NCBI RefSeq assembly: GCF_030068605.1
Contig: NZ_JASJOU010000002.1
Span: forward strand, 1 to 64,000
Reading direction: 5' to 3'
Length of the DNA stretch: 64,000 nucleotides
DNA from: Xanthocytophaga agilis
GTDB taxonomy: Bacteria > Bacteroidota > Bacteroidia > Cytophagales > 172606-1
Shown here piece after piece: positions 35,109 to 45,150 of this stretch. The position numbers were made by a program, and so were the translations under genes. Positions within the stretch are counted from its first letter, which is position 1. Each line of letters opens with the position of its first letter. A model generated the notes under the pieces. That model did not search any database. It worked only from the letters and a program-made list of their open reading frames with translations, and had not been told where the DNA came from.

Positions 35109-37934
35109 ATGAACGCTCAACATAAGTTATACTCAATCTGTACTTTAGTACTACTATTATTTACTTTTTCTGCTCAGGCTCAGAACCTGCAATTAACAGG
35201 ACTCCTCTCAGATCAAAAAGATCATTCACCTTTGATTGGAGCAACTGTCATGCTTGCTCCACAGGCAGACACTACCAAAAAGGTTTATATATTAACAGAT
35301 GTAGAAGGTCGATTCACCTTTGCATCACTCTCAAATCAGACATACATACTATCTGTAAGTTATCTAGGGTATGAACCATTCAAACAGACTGTATTTGTAA
35401 CATCACCTAAACAAGATCTGGGTAATCTACAGATCAATCCTAAAACCACCCAATTAAATGAAGTTCAGATCCGGGCCAAACGATACGAAGAAAGAACTGT
35501 CCAGAAAGGCGATACAACAGAGTACAATGCGGGTGCCTTTAAAACCAATAGAGATGCCAGTGCAGAAGATTTAGTTACTAAAATGCCTGGTGTATCAATG
35601 GAAAACGGAGCAGTGAAGGCTCAAGGCGAAGATGTAAAAAAGGTCTTGGTAGATGGTAAAGAATTCTTTGGAGATGATGCAACCCTAGCCTTACGCAATC
35701 TGCCGGCAGAAGTGATTGATAAAATTCAGGTATTTGACCGAATGAGTGAGCAATCACAGTTTACCGGTTTTGATGACGGGCAATCTGTAAAGACTATTAA
35801 CATTGTTACTAAGGCAGATAAACGTAACGGCAAATTTGGGAAGATATACGCTGGGTACGGCACAGATGACCGCTATCAGGCTGGTGGTAATCTCAATATC
35901 TTTAAAGGAAGTAACAGAATTTCTATTCTGGGGTTATCTAACAATATAAATCAACAGAACTTTGCGACACAAGACTTGGTAGGTGCCTTTAGTAGTGGTG
36001 GTAATCAACGAGGCGGAGGTGGAAATCGTGGAGGTGGTGGAGGCCAGGGAGGAGGCGGAAATAATGCCTCCAACAACTTTCTGGTAGGACAACAAAGTGG
36101 TATCTCAACAACCAATTCACTGGGACTTAATTACTCAGGAAACTGGGGTAAAAAGGTAACGATAAACGGCAGTTATTTTTTTAATAAAGCAAATACTCAG
36201 AATCAGACATTACTGAATCGTGAATATTTCATTGATGCTGATTCAAGTCAATATTATACTACCAATACTTTTTCTGGAAACACAAACTGGAATCACCGTT
36301 TTAACTTGAGAATTGAGTACAAAATAGACTCAGCCAATTCTATTGTATTTACACCAAGACTCAGTTTTCAAACCAACAATTCAATAAGCAACACCCTGGG
36401 TCGTACCCAATTGTCAGATGGCAACTTACTGAATGACATCACCAATACTTATAACTCTGATAGAAAAGGATATACTATTGGAAACGAGATTTTGTACAGA
36501 CATCGTTTCACCAAGCAAGGCAGAACATTTTCTTTTGGAATTAATACCGGTTGGAACAAAAACGATGGAAATAATCGCCTGTATTCATTAGCTCACTATT
36601 ATACAGATGAAATAGCTACTCAGGAAACAACTGATCAAGTATCTATATCCAATACAGATGGCTATACACTGTCAGGTAATGTGGTATATACAGAACCAGT
36701 AAGTCGTAAAAGCCAGTTACAGTTCAATTATAATTCATCTTTCACTCAATCAAATGCTTTAAAGGAAACGTATGATTATGATGAAAATACAGATTCTCAC
36801 AGTAATCTGAATCCAAGTTTATCCAATACATTTGACAATCAGAATTATGTAAATCGGGCGAGTGTTGGGTATCGGATCAACGACAAAAAACTTAACATGA
36901 TGGCTAATGTAGGGTTTCAGAAAGCTGACCTTATTGGCAATCAACTTTTTCCAATAACCAATAAAATTAATCGGAGCTTCTATAATGCATTACCTTCTTT
37001 GATGCTTAATTATAAGTTTACCACCAGTCGAAATATTCGTATATTCTATCGCACGTCAACCAATCTTCCGTCAATCACGCAGTTGCAAAATGTCATCAAT
37101 AACAACAACCCGCTTTTACTTACAGGTGGTAACTCCAATCTGAGACAAGAGTTTGTTCATTCGTTTATGGCACGTTACTCTGCTGCTCAACCCACAAAAG
37201 GCAGAACATTGCTGGCTATGATCTCTCTTACACGAACTAACAACAATATAGGGAACTCCACATTTATTGCCACTAAAGACTCAGTATTAACTCAGGATAT
37301 AACCTTAAAAAAAGGTGCTCAATTATCAACCCCAGTTAATTTGAATGGATCATGGAGTGCACGTTCATTATTTACGTATGGTTTACCAGTGGGTTTTCTG
37401 AAAAGCAATCTCAATCTGACATCAAGTGTTACGTACAATAACACACCTGCCTTAATCAATACTGCTATCAATACATCCAACAGTTACACACTTAGTCAGG
37501 GCTTGACTTTAAGTAGTAACATAAGCGAAAAAATAGATTTCACCCTTGGCTACACAGGCAACTATAATATAGTACGTAATACACTGCAACCTCAATTGAA
37601 CAACAATTACTTTTATCATCTGGCAAATGGTAAGCTCAACTGGACATTTGGGAAGGGGTTTGTATTGCAGAATAATGTCAGCTATACCCAATATTTCGGT
37701 CTGGAAGGTGGATATAATCAAAGTTATGTACTCTGGAATGCAAGCTTTGCAAAAAAATTCCTCAAGGATCAGAATGGAGAATTGAAACTCTCAGTGTTTG
37801 ACTTACTCAATCAGAATAACAACATATCCCGTAATGTAACGGAAACATATATAGAAGACTCACAAACACAGGTGCTAAAGCAATACTTTATGCTTACCTT
37901 CACCTACACTCTGAGAAGTTTCGGAAAAAAATAG
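35109..37934 (+). CDS. Outer-membrane beta-barrel receptor (Oar/TonB-dependent type)
   Basis: 941 residues. A signal peptide (to about residue 24, 'FSAQAQ') is followed by a carboxypeptidase-regulatory-like domain (27-110), then a plug-like segment (EDLVTKMPGVSMENGAVKAQ, 'KKVLVDGKEFFGDDATLALR') and a long barrel ending in an aromatic strand. A glycine-rich insert (about residues 300-320) sits in the early barrel. It belongs with Oar/SusC-like and 'outer membrane beta-barrel' receptors. No SusD partner follows, so a glycan role is not supported. Outer membrane. Confidence 0.9.
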   Translation: MNAQHKLYSICTLVLLLFTFSAQAQNLQLTGLLSDQKDHSPLIGATVMLAPQADTTKKVYILTDVEGRFTFASLSNQTYILSVSYLGYEPFKQTVFVTSPKQDLGNLQINPKTTQLNEVQIRAKRYEERTVQKGDTTEYNAGAFKTNRDASAEDLVTKMPGVSMENGAVKAQGEDVKKVLVDGKEFFGDDATLALRNLPAEVIDKIQVFDRMSEQSQFTGFDDGQSVKTINIVTKADKRNGKFGKIYAGYGTDDRYQAGGNLNIFKGSNRISILGLSNNINQQNFATQDLVGAFSSGGNQRGGGGNRGGGGGQGGGGNNASNNFLVGQQSGISTTNSLGLNYSGNWGKKVTINGSYFFNKANTQNQTLLNREYFIDADSSQYYTTNTFSGNTNWNHRFNLRIEYKIDSANSIVFTPRLSFQTNNSISNTLGRTQLSDGNLLNDITNTYNSDRKGYTIGNEILYRHRFTKQGRTFSFGINTGWNKNDGNNRLYSLAHYYTDEIATQETTDQVSISNTDGYTLSGNVVYTEPVSRKSQLQFNYNSSFTQSNALKETYDYDENTDSHSNLNPSLSNTFDNQNYVNRASVGYRINDKKLNMMANVGFQKADLIGNQLFPITNKINRSFYNALPSLMLNYKFTTSRNIRIFYRTSTNLPSITQLQNVINNNNPLLLTGGNSNLRQEFVHSFMARYSAAQPTKGRTLLAMISLTRTNNNIGNSTFIATKDSVLTQDITLKKGAQLSTPVNLNGSWSARSLFTYGLPVGFLKSNLNLTSSVTYNNTPALINTAINTSNSYTLSQGLTLSSNISEKIDFTLGYTGNYNIVRNTLQPQLNNNYFYHLANGKLNWTFGKGFVLQNNVSYTQYFGLEGGYNQSYVLWNASFAKKFLKDQNGELKLSVFDLLNQNNNISRNVTETYIEDSQTQVLKQYFMLTFTYTLRSFGKK

Positions 37935-37951
37935 AATAAAGAATTCAAATC

Positions 37952-37991
37952 CTTTTCCAGTAGAATCGTGTACATAATGCTGCTGGAAAAG
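37952..37991 (+). terminator. Possible terminator after receptor gene
   Basis: CTTTTCCAG / CTGGAAAAG stem with a long loop; no T run. Confidence 0.4.
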
Positions 37992-38061
37992 AATTCGGAA
38001 ATGTAATAGCTAATGCAACCATTTAATCTAAGATCGTGTCTTGACTAAAAAACGTGATCTT

Positions 38062-38493
38062 ATGAAACCTGCTTTATTTATTGTAAGTCTCCTGCTATTT
38101 CTAGCATGTTCTAAAGATGAATCTACATCTGCAGACCTAAAAGCCAACTCATCTCGCTGGGCATCCAATCAATTAGTAAATTATACCTTCACTCAACGAT
38201 TAAATTGTTTCTGTATCAGAGGAGGTGAAAAGATGACAGTAATAGTACAAAATAACCAGATTGTAGATGTGAAAGATACTAATGGAGTTAGCTTGCCTGC
38301 AGATTTGCAAAAAAGCTATAAAACCATTGATGAACTTTTTCAGCTCATCCAAACTACAGATCCTAAAAGCGTGGCTGTTATCAAAGTTACCTATGATGAT
38401 GTATTAGGATATCCTAAGTCTATCTATATAGATAAGAGCGAACAAATGGCGGATGAGGAGATTGGCTATGATTCTGAAAATATATCCCATTAG
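38062..38493 (+). CDS. DUF6174 lipoprotein
   Basis: 143 residues from the ATG at 38062 (an in-frame TTG 21 bases upstream is less likely, since MKPALFIVSLLLFLAC is a clean lipoprotein signal). The body resembles DUF6174: 'NYTFTQRLNCFC...', 'VIVQNNQIVDVKD', 'TIDELFQLIQ' and 'YDDVLGYPKSIYID'. The cysteines in NCFC may be oxidised in the envelope. Function unknown. Confidence 0.85.
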   Translation: MKPALFIVSLLLFLACSKDESTSADLKANSSRWASNQLVNYTFTQRLNCFCIRGGEKMTVIVQNNQIVDVKDTNGVSLPADLQKSYKTIDELFQLIQTTDPKSVAVIKVTYDDVLGYPKSIYIDKSEQMADEEIGYDSENISH

Positions 38494-38508
38494 GACTACT
38501 AATCGCAT

Positions 38509-38545
38509 AAACTGATTCCTTTGCCACATGGAATCAGTTATTTAT
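38509..38545. terminator. Bidirectional terminator
   Basis: AACTGATTCC / GGAATCAGTT stem followed by ATTTATTTT, overlapping the stop of the convergent glutamine cyclotransferase gene. Confidence 0.75.
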
Positions 38546-39355
38546 TTTCACCTCATAGATAACAGGCCAAAACTTACCAGTAATATAGACTGTATTTCGT
38601 GTCGAATCATAGGCAATACCATTCATTTCCAAAGCTGAAGGGTTTTTAGCCTTGGCGTCATAGACAAGAGTAGAAAAATCCAGCCGACCTGCCACTTTGC
38701 CTGTACCAGGATCTATTTTAACAATAAAGTTTGTTGTATAGACATTTGCATAAATAAATCCATTAATATATTCCAGTTCATTAAGATTTGTGACTGGATT
38801 TCCGTTCTCTATAACTGATAATACTTTCTCAACTTTAAAAGATTTTGGATTCAGATAGGTTAGTTTGTTAGAACCATCGCTCATAATTAAAGCGGTACTG
38901 TCTGTAGTAAATCCCCATCCCTCACTACTTGGAAAGGTAAATGTTCCGATTTGCTTGAAAGTAGTGGCATCATATATAAATCCAATCTTTGTTCGGTATG
39001 TGAGTTGGTAAAGTTTATCATGCAGGAATACAATGCCTTCCCCAAAATATTTGTTTCGATCAAGTTCTATTTTCTCTTCCATCTTACCATTAGCGAGATC
39101 TACAACTCCTACCAGAGATCGTGTTTGTTGTAATTCACTAGGTGATCCTGTGCTTTCATATAACTTACCTTTATACATCAATAAACCCTCAGTAAATAAA
39201 GTAGCGTCATGTGGATAGGTTGTTAGTACACCATAATTGAGAGCAGAAACTGAAGATATTGCCGTTGTAGAAGTTTCATCTGTATGAGTCTCACTCGTAC
39301 ATCCCACAAGTATGCTAACTAGAATTACTCCCCAAAGTATGTATGATCTTATCAT
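38534..39355 (-). CDS. Glutaminyl-peptide cyclotransferase lipoprotein
   Basis: 273 residues from the ATG at 39355; a longer frame exists but its added N-terminus would precede a good lipoprotein signal (lipobox ILVGC). The beta-propeller repeats and YPHDATLFTEGLLMYKGKLY and 'NELEYINGFIYANVYTTNFI' are those of plant/bacterial-type glutamine cyclotransferases, which form N-terminal pyroglutamate. Inner- or outer-membrane lipoprotein acting in the envelope. The gene is divergent from the phospholipase-like gene. Confidence 0.9.
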   Translation of the reverse strand: MIRSYILWGVILVSILVGCTSETHTDETSTTAISSVSALNYGVLTTYPHDATLFTEGLLMYKGKLYESTGSPSELQQTRSLVGVVDLANGKMEEKIELDRNKYFGEGIVFLHDKLYQLTYRTKIGFIYDATTFKQIGTFTFPSSEGWGFTTDSTALIMSDGSNKLTYLNPKSFKVEKVLSVIENGNPVTNLNELEYINGFIYANVYTTNFIVKIDPGTGKVAGRLDFSTLVYDAKAKNPSALEMNGIAYDSTRNTVYITGKFWPVIYEVKINN

Positions 39356-39457
39356 GTATTTGTATTCAATTGATATATGTGTCAAAAGTACAATGCGAGA
39401 TTTTCTCATCAAAACAACAGGACAAAGAACACAATAAATTACACTTTATTAAAAAAA

Positions 39458-40600
39458 ATGGGATACCACAAAACAAATAATTATTCAATCACTTATTTTA
39501 CGCAAACTTTATATGTGTGTATTTTTCCATTTTTATCTGACACTTTCTTGAACCTCCAAAGACTATCTTGCATTTTTATTTTATTCTGTAGCACCTCCAC
39601 ATCTTTTGGATGGGGATTTTATGCCCACAAACAGATTAACAGATTAGCCATTTTTGGCCTTCCCCCTGAAATGATCTCATTCTATAAACATCACATTGTG
39701 TTTATTACAGAGAATGCCGTTAATCCAGATCGCAGGCGTTACATTGTGCCAGGAGAAGCTGTAAAACATTATATTGATATGGAGGCGTATGGTGATAGTG
39801 CTATTTTTAAACTACCACGTAACTGGAAGGATGCGATAAAACACTATACAGAAGATACGCTTCAGACCCATGGTATTGTTCCATGGTGGGTTATGCAAAT
39901 GAAGTTTCAATTGACAGAAGCTTTTCTTCAACGCAATCCCAAACGTATTTTAACATTATCAGCTGATATAGGACATTATATTGGAGATCTGAATGTACCA
40001 TTACATACTACCCGGAATTATAATGGGCAACTTACCAACCAGCATGGTATCCATGGATTATGGGAAGCACGCATACCAGAGTTATTTTCCCCAAATTATG
40101 ACTTCTGGATAGGTCAGGCGCATTACCTGTACCATCCACAACAACGTATATGGCAAGCATTGCAACAGGCGAATAATGCTGTAGACTCAGTATTACGTTT
40201 TGAGAAGCTAGTTTCCCAAAAATTCTCAGATGATAAAAAATACAGCTTTGAACAGCGAGGTGCCACAACGCAACGTGTATACTCACGAGACTATGTAAAC
40301 GCCTATCATCATATGCTTAATGGCCAGGTTGAACGGCAGATGCGTATGGCAATTGAACTTGTCCGTGATTTCTGGTTTACCTGCTGGGTAGATGCAGGAC
40401 AACCTGATCTTTACCCTCTTTCGGTATTTGAATTTTCTCCTTCAGAATCAGATTCTATAGAAAGAGCTAAACAATTATGGGATAAAGGAAATCTTAAAGT
40501 CCGCCCACATGAGAATAGCTCCCAACTAGCCAATCCGGAAAAATATCCTTTTCTGGAAAGACCTCTTTATGTCAGACGACGCAGCTATTATTCTGCCTAG
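39458..40600 (+). CDS. Zinc-dependent phospholipase C / S1-P1-like exported protein
   Basis: The core has the zinc-PLC/S1-P1 nuclease layout: mature N-terminal Trp followed by His (SFG/WGFYAHKQINRLAIFG), then 'SADIGHYIGDLNVPLHTT' and 'HGIHGLWEARIPELF', giving the Asp, His and Glu metal ligands. The mature Trp is expected to bind zinc through its own N-terminus. The start is unresolved. The frame opens at 39377, an ATG exists at 39458, and a TTG at 39548 would give a better signal peptide (LNLQRLSCIFILFCSTSTS). Substrate, lipid or nucleic acid, cannot be told. Exported. Confidence 0.8.
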   Translation: MGYHKTNNYSITYFTQTLYVCIFPFLSDTFLNLQRLSCIFILFCSTSTSFGWGFYAHKQINRLAIFGLPPEMISFYKHHIVFITENAVNPDRRRYIVPGEAVKHYIDMEAYGDSAIFKLPRNWKDAIKHYTEDTLQTHGIVPWWVMQMKFQLTEAFLQRNPKRILTLSADIGHYIGDLNVPLHTTRNYNGQLTNQHGIHGLWEARIPELFSPNYDFWIGQAHYLYHPQQRIWQALQQANNAVDSVLRFEKLVSQKFSDDKKYSFEQRGATTQRVYSRDYVNAYHHMLNGQVERQMRMAIELVRDFWFTCWVDAGQPDLYPLSVFEFSPSESDSIERAKQLWDKGNLKVRPHENSSQLANPEKYPFLERPLYVRRRSYYSA

Positions 40601-40707
40601 AAAAAGTTAACACCTTGAACTATTTCAACATTCAATTTAAATCTACCAGCTTTTTTTACTTATTTTTACCCGAACAGAAAAAATATTTATAACCCCTATA
40701 TATCACT

Positions 40708-42381
40708 ATGAAGTTTTGTACTACTATCGTTTATAGTTTTCTATTTGCGTTTATCCCATTTGTAATCTACAGTCAGAATTTTACAACATCCAACCTTCCT
40801 ATTATCATCATTGATACTCATGGTCAGACAATAGTTGATGATCCCAAAATCATTGCAGACATGGGTATGATAGATAATGGTCCAGGGACCATCAATAAAA
40901 TCACAGATAACTGGAATAATTATACTGGTAAAATTGGCATAGAAATCCGGGGTTCCAGTTCACAAATGTATCCTAAGAAATCATATGGCTTTGAAACACG
41001 AGATCCATCTGATACAGAAGAGAGTCATGATGTTTCTCTATTAGGTCTACCTGCTGAAAACGATTGGATTCTTTATGCACCTTACAGTGATAAGAGTATG
41101 TTAAGGGATGTTATTGCGTATCATCTTTCCCAAAGAATGGGATGGTATGCAAGCCGTTTTCGATATTGTGAACTGGTTGTAGATGGAGAGTACAAAGGTG
41201 TTTATATTCTGCTTGAAAAAATCAAACGAAATTCCAATCGGGTTAATATTTCAAAATTAAAAAGTACAGACAACTCGGGTGATAATGTTACAGGAGGTTA
41301 TATACTAAAGATAGATAAGACAACTGGAACTATAGGAGGAGGCTTTGACTCTCAATATCAGCCCAATCTCCCGTCTGGAACAAATCAGGGACAGAAGATT
41401 ACTTTTCTATATGAATACCCAGAACGGAATGATCCACCTAAAGGGGATGATATTACTCCTGAGCAGGAACAATATATTCAGGGATTTATGCATGCTTTTG
41501 AAAGTAGCCTGAAGGGCAGCAATTTCGCAGATTCTGCTCAGGGAGGATATCGCAAGTATATTAATACAGCTTCTTTTATTGATTATTTTCTCCTAACAGA
41601 AGCAGTATTTAATGTCGATGGTTATCGTATAAGTACGTTCATGCATAAAAATAAGGACAGTAAAGGAGGATTATTAACTATGGGTCCAGTATGGGATTAT
41701 AATATTTCACAAGGGAATGCTGATTACTATAATGGCAATAAAACAGATCAGTGGGCATATCGAATGAATTATTCATTTTCTACAGATAACTCATTAGTTC
41801 CTTTCTGGTGGGAACGTCTACTGGAAGATACAAGATATAGAGATGAAGCAAAGTGCAGGTGGATTACACTACGCAAAGGAGCATTTTATACAGACTCTCT
41901 GATGCATTTTATAGACTCATTGGCTACTATTCTACAGGAAGCGCAAAACCGTAATTACCAGAGATGGCCAATCTTAAAAGAATATGTATGGCCTAATGCT
42001 GTCATTCCCGGTAGCTATCAGGGAGAGGTAGATTATCTGAAAACCTGGCTGACTACCCGACTAGCATGGCTAGACTATGCAATTCCAGGGGTATGTGATG
42101 CACTTGCAACTGAAAATGAAAATAAGTCAAGTCAGGTCTATCTCTATCCTAATCCATCATCTGGTGATGTATATATCCAATTTGATCACCTCACTGAAAA
42201 CACACCTATTACAGCAGAAGTATATAATATGTTGGGACAAAAAATTGCTACTCAGTCTTTTAAATGGACAAACACTCCCAAATTACTACCTGCTTCACAA
42301 TTGTCGCCAGGAATACTGCTTATAAAACTGTATATAAGAGATACACTTATTTCTACTAAAAAGGTCATTAGAAGCAATTAA
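40708..42381 (+). CDS. CotH kinase-family protein with T9SS sorting tail
   Basis: 557 residues. A signal peptide precedes a CotH domain (about 45-400) with GIEIRGSSSQMYPKKSYGFE, 'SDKSMLRDVIAYHLSQRM' and MGPVWDYNISQGNADYY, the active region of the CotH protein-kinase-like fold that phosphorylates proteins in spore coats. The last ~75 residues are a type IX secretion sorting domain (VYLYPNPSSGDVYIQFDHLT). It is therefore secreted or surface-attached. Target proteins are unknown. Confidence 0.92.
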   Translation: MKFCTTIVYSFLFAFIPFVIYSQNFTTSNLPIIIIDTHGQTIVDDPKIIADMGMIDNGPGTINKITDNWNNYTGKIGIEIRGSSSQMYPKKSYGFETRDPSDTEESHDVSLLGLPAENDWILYAPYSDKSMLRDVIAYHLSQRMGWYASRFRYCELVVDGEYKGVYILLEKIKRNSNRVNISKLKSTDNSGDNVTGGYILKIDKTTGTIGGGFDSQYQPNLPSGTNQGQKITFLYEYPERNDPPKGDDITPEQEQYIQGFMHAFESSLKGSNFADSAQGGYRKYINTASFIDYFLLTEAVFNVDGYRISTFMHKNKDSKGGLLTMGPVWDYNISQGNADYYNGNKTDQWAYRMNYSFSTDNSLVPFWWERLLEDTRYRDEAKCRWITLRKGAFYTDSLMHFIDSLATILQEAQNRNYQRWPILKEYVWPNAVIPGSYQGEVDYLKTWLTTRLAWLDYAIPGVCDALATENENKSSQVYLYPNPSSGDVYIQFDHLTENTPITAEVYNMLGQKIATQSFKWTNTPKLLPASQLSPGILLIKLYIRDTLISTKKVIRSN

Positions 42382-42559
42382 AGGAACTATTTTTTACAAG
42401 AACCTTCTTTAATTATGTAGACTCTAATTTTGTAGAAAAACTATCTATGTAAATTATGATAGGGAGATAGTCTTACTTGCATCATTTTACTATTATCCTA
42501 CATAATTATTTAGAGTATACCTACTATTTATACTTTTACAAATTTGCTGCCTTTTATAT

Positions 42560-44098
42560 ATGAAAATAGTATCTGCAACTCAAATACGTGAAATAGATGA
42601 GTATACGATAAACCATGAACCTGTTACTTCCATTGATCTTATGGAACGGGCAGCCACTGCGTTCTCTAGCTGGTTTATGCAGCATTATTCCAATATAAAG
42701 AGAATTAAAATTGTATGCGGACCAGGTAATAATGGTGGAGATGGCCTGGTAATTGCAAGAATCTTATATTCTTATGGTTACAAAGTTGAGGTGTATACTA
42801 TCTTGCCTACAGCAAAAACATCCAAAGATTTTGATATCAATCTCCAGCGCTTATCCTCTTTAATCTCTGAACAAAGGATCACACCCAACTCAAAGCTTCC
42901 TCAATTTCACACTGAAGATATTTTGATTGATGCGTTATTTGGTTCGGGGTTAAATCGTCCATTAGCTGGTCTGGCGGCCGATATAGTACAGGCTATGAAC
43001 CAAGCCAAAACCATTATCGCTGTCGATATTCCTTCAGGTCTCTTTACAGATACAAATAACTCAAAAGAAGATGTTATTATAAAAGCCACTCAAACCATTG
43101 CCTTCCAACTTCCTAAACTTGCATTTATGCTTCCACAAAATGCCGATTTCATAGGAGATTGGCATCTGGTAGATATTGGCTTACATCCTACTGCTATCGC
43201 TCAAGCTAGCACAAACTATTTTTATACACATACAAGGAAAGCAATTACATACCTGAAAAAACGATCAAAGTTTTCACATAAGGGAACCAATGGCCACGCA
43301 TTATTGATAGCAGGCAGCTATGGGATGATGGGAGCAGCAATCCTTTCTGCACGAGCCTGTTTACGTAGCGGAGTGGGTAAATTAACTCTCCATGCACCTA
43401 AACATGCAAATGACCTGGTACAATCCAACATACCAGAAGCTTTGTTTTCGGCAGATGACAATAAGTATCTATCTACAACCGAATGGACAGAAGACCAACT
43501 CAAAAGCTATTCTGCGATAGGTCTCGGTCCCGGACTTAGTATTGATACGAAGATTCTTTCCTTAATCCATTCTATTATAGAACATGGCAGTTCCATTCCA
43601 TTAATTATAGACGCAGATGGAATTAACAATTTATCTACTCCTGAAGGTAGAGACCTACTAGACAAACTACCTGAAAATACAATCATTACCCCCCACCCCA
43701 AGGAATTTCAGAAATTATTAAATCGTTCATGGCAGAATGATTATGAAAAGTTAGATCTGCTACGAGAGTTTTCTGTAAAATATCAGGTTATTGTGTGTTT
43801 AAAAGGTGCACATACAGCAGTAGCTCTACCAGATGGTAGCATTCACTTTAACTCAACTGGGAATCCAGGTATGGCAACAGGAGGGTCTGGAGATGTGCTT
43901 ACAGGGATAATTACGGCTCTTCTAGCCCAAAAGTATAACCCTGCACATGCAGCAATCTTTGGCGTATATCTTCATGGATTAGCAGGAGATATAGCAGTAA
44001 AAGAGAAAAGTATATATAGTATGGTTGCATCTGATTTGACTGACAATCTGCCAAAAGCTTTTTTGGAGATTACAGCGTTGCAGACCCAAAACTCATAA
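42560..44098 (+). CDS. nnr: Bifunctional NAD(P)H-hydrate repair enzyme
   Basis: 512 residues fusing two domains. The N-terminal YjeF epimerase (1-215: CGPGNNGGDGLVIARIL) interconverts R- and S-NAD(P)HX. The C-terminal ADP-dependent dehydratase (220-512: 'KGTNGHALLIAGSYGMMGAA', 'STGNPGMATGGSGDVLTGII') restores NAD(P)H. Together they repair damaged cofactor. It meets the 91-aa membrane gene tail to tail with a 6-bp overlap of stops. Cytoplasmic. Confidence 0.96.
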   Translation: MKIVSATQIREIDEYTINHEPVTSIDLMERAATAFSSWFMQHYSNIKRIKIVCGPGNNGGDGLVIARILYSYGYKVEVYTILPTAKTSKDFDINLQRLSSLISEQRITPNSKLPQFHTEDILIDALFGSGLNRPLAGLAADIVQAMNQAKTIIAVDIPSGLFTDTNNSKEDVIIKATQTIAFQLPKLAFMLPQNADFIGDWHLVDIGLHPTAIAQASTNYFYTHTRKAITYLKKRSKFSHKGTNGHALLIAGSYGMMGAAILSARACLRSGVGKLTLHAPKHANDLVQSNIPEALFSADDNKYLSTTEWTEDQLKSYSAIGLGPGLSIDTKILSLIHSIIEHGSSIPLIIDADGINNLSTPEGRDLLDKLPENTIITPHPKEFQKLLNRSWQNDYEKLDLLREFSVKYQVIVCLKGAHTAVALPDGSIHFNSTGNPGMATGGSGDVLTGIITALLAQKYNPAHAAIFGVYLHGLAGDIAVKEKSIYSMVASDLTDNLPKAFLEITALQTQNS

Positions 44099-44368
44099 CT
44101 GCTTCGATTCTACTTTCGGCTGTTTTCTGGCTGTCCTGATCAATGCCGCAATTCCAATTACTGTCCAGATTATATTTACCACCGCAGAGGGAATAGCCTT
44201 ATGATATAAAGTAAGAATGATTAAGCCTGCACTACCTATAATGTTTAACCATTTGTATAGAGTAGATTGGGCATCTATTTTACCACTCATATTTAAAAAG
44301 TAAGCTGTTACTACTAATACAGAACCTATCCAACCGACAGTTTCTACCACGATATCTGTTGTGGTCAT
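44093..44368 (-). CDS. Small membrane protein, CBU_0592-like
   Basis: 91 residues with three hydrophobic helices (VGWIGSVLVVTAYFLN, LYKWLNIIGSAGLIILTLYH, VNIIWTVIGIAALIRT) and a lysine-rich cytoplasmic end. The 'GWxGxxLxxxAYxL' pattern fits the CBU_0592 family of small integral membrane proteins. Function unknown. Convergent with nnr, overlapping it by 6 bases. Confidence 0.75.
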   Translation of the reverse strand: MTTTDIVVETVGWIGSVLVVTAYFLNMSGKIDAQSTLYKWLNIIGSAGLIILTLYHKAIPSAVVNIIWTVIGIAALIRTARKQPKVESKQL

Positions 44369-44589
44369 TTGTTAAAATCGTTAAAAAATGAATCTATTCC
44401 AGTCTAAAATTGTAAATTATCAGGAAGATCATGTTTTTTAATTACAATAGAAATTATTTTTTATACTGAATGCAACCATTTCAACTATTTAAGAGTCTTG
44501 GAGAAAGCAGATACTGAATAATCCGTCTGTAGCTATGAAATCGATCTTTTGATTTACCACTTTTACCACATTACTCCCAACCAGACTGA

Positions 44590-45150
44590 ATGTTATTCAG
44601 TGAAGACGAACTTATAGAAGGCTGTATAAGAGGAGATAGAACCCAACAGCGACGCCTCTACGAACTTTTCTCCAAAAGAATGTTTGTAGTGTGCTTGCGC
44701 TATGCAAAAAGCCGACTGGAAGCAGAAGATGTATTACAGGAATCGTTTATTAAAGTTTTTGAGAAAATAAAAGATTTTCGGAGAGATTGTCCTCTTGAGG
44801 GATGGATCAAACGTATTGTTATCAATACAGCATTGAATCAGAATCGTAGTAAATTATACATGTTTCCAGCAGTAGATATAGATGATATACATGAAGCAGA
44901 AGATAGTCATTCATCCCTTTCAGATCTGAGTTTCCAGGAATTACTGGAGATGGTGCAACAGCTGGCACCACGTTATCAGGTCATTTTTAACCTGTATGCC
45001 ATTGAAGGTTATCAACATAATGAAATTGGCACTATGCTGGGTATTAGCGAAGGCACTTCCAAGTCGCAATATGCACGTGCTAGAGCTATACTCCGCCAAA
45101 TGATAGAAGATAAACAACAAATAAAATATGAACGCTTCCGAAAAGAATAG
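44590..45150 (+). CDS. ECF RNA polymerase sigma factor
   Basis: 186 residues with ECF region 2 (VCLRYAKSRLEAEDVLQESF) and region 4 (LAPRYQVIFNLYAIEGYQHN, EIGTMLGISEGTSKSQYARA). It is a paralogue of the factor at 20485-21036: both share 'EDxLQESFIK(V/I)F', and both overlap a large anti-sigma/barrel-like gene (here by 23 bases). It would respond to an envelope signal passed by that partner. Confidence 0.93.
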   Translation: MLFSEDELIEGCIRGDRTQQRRLYELFSKRMFVVCLRYAKSRLEAEDVLQESFIKVFEKIKDFRRDCPLEGWIKRIVINTALNQNRSKLYMFPAVDIDDIHEAEDSHSSLSDLSFQELLEMVQQLAPRYQVIFNLYAIEGYQHNEIGTMLGISEGTSKSQYARARAILRQMIEDKQQIKYERFRKE

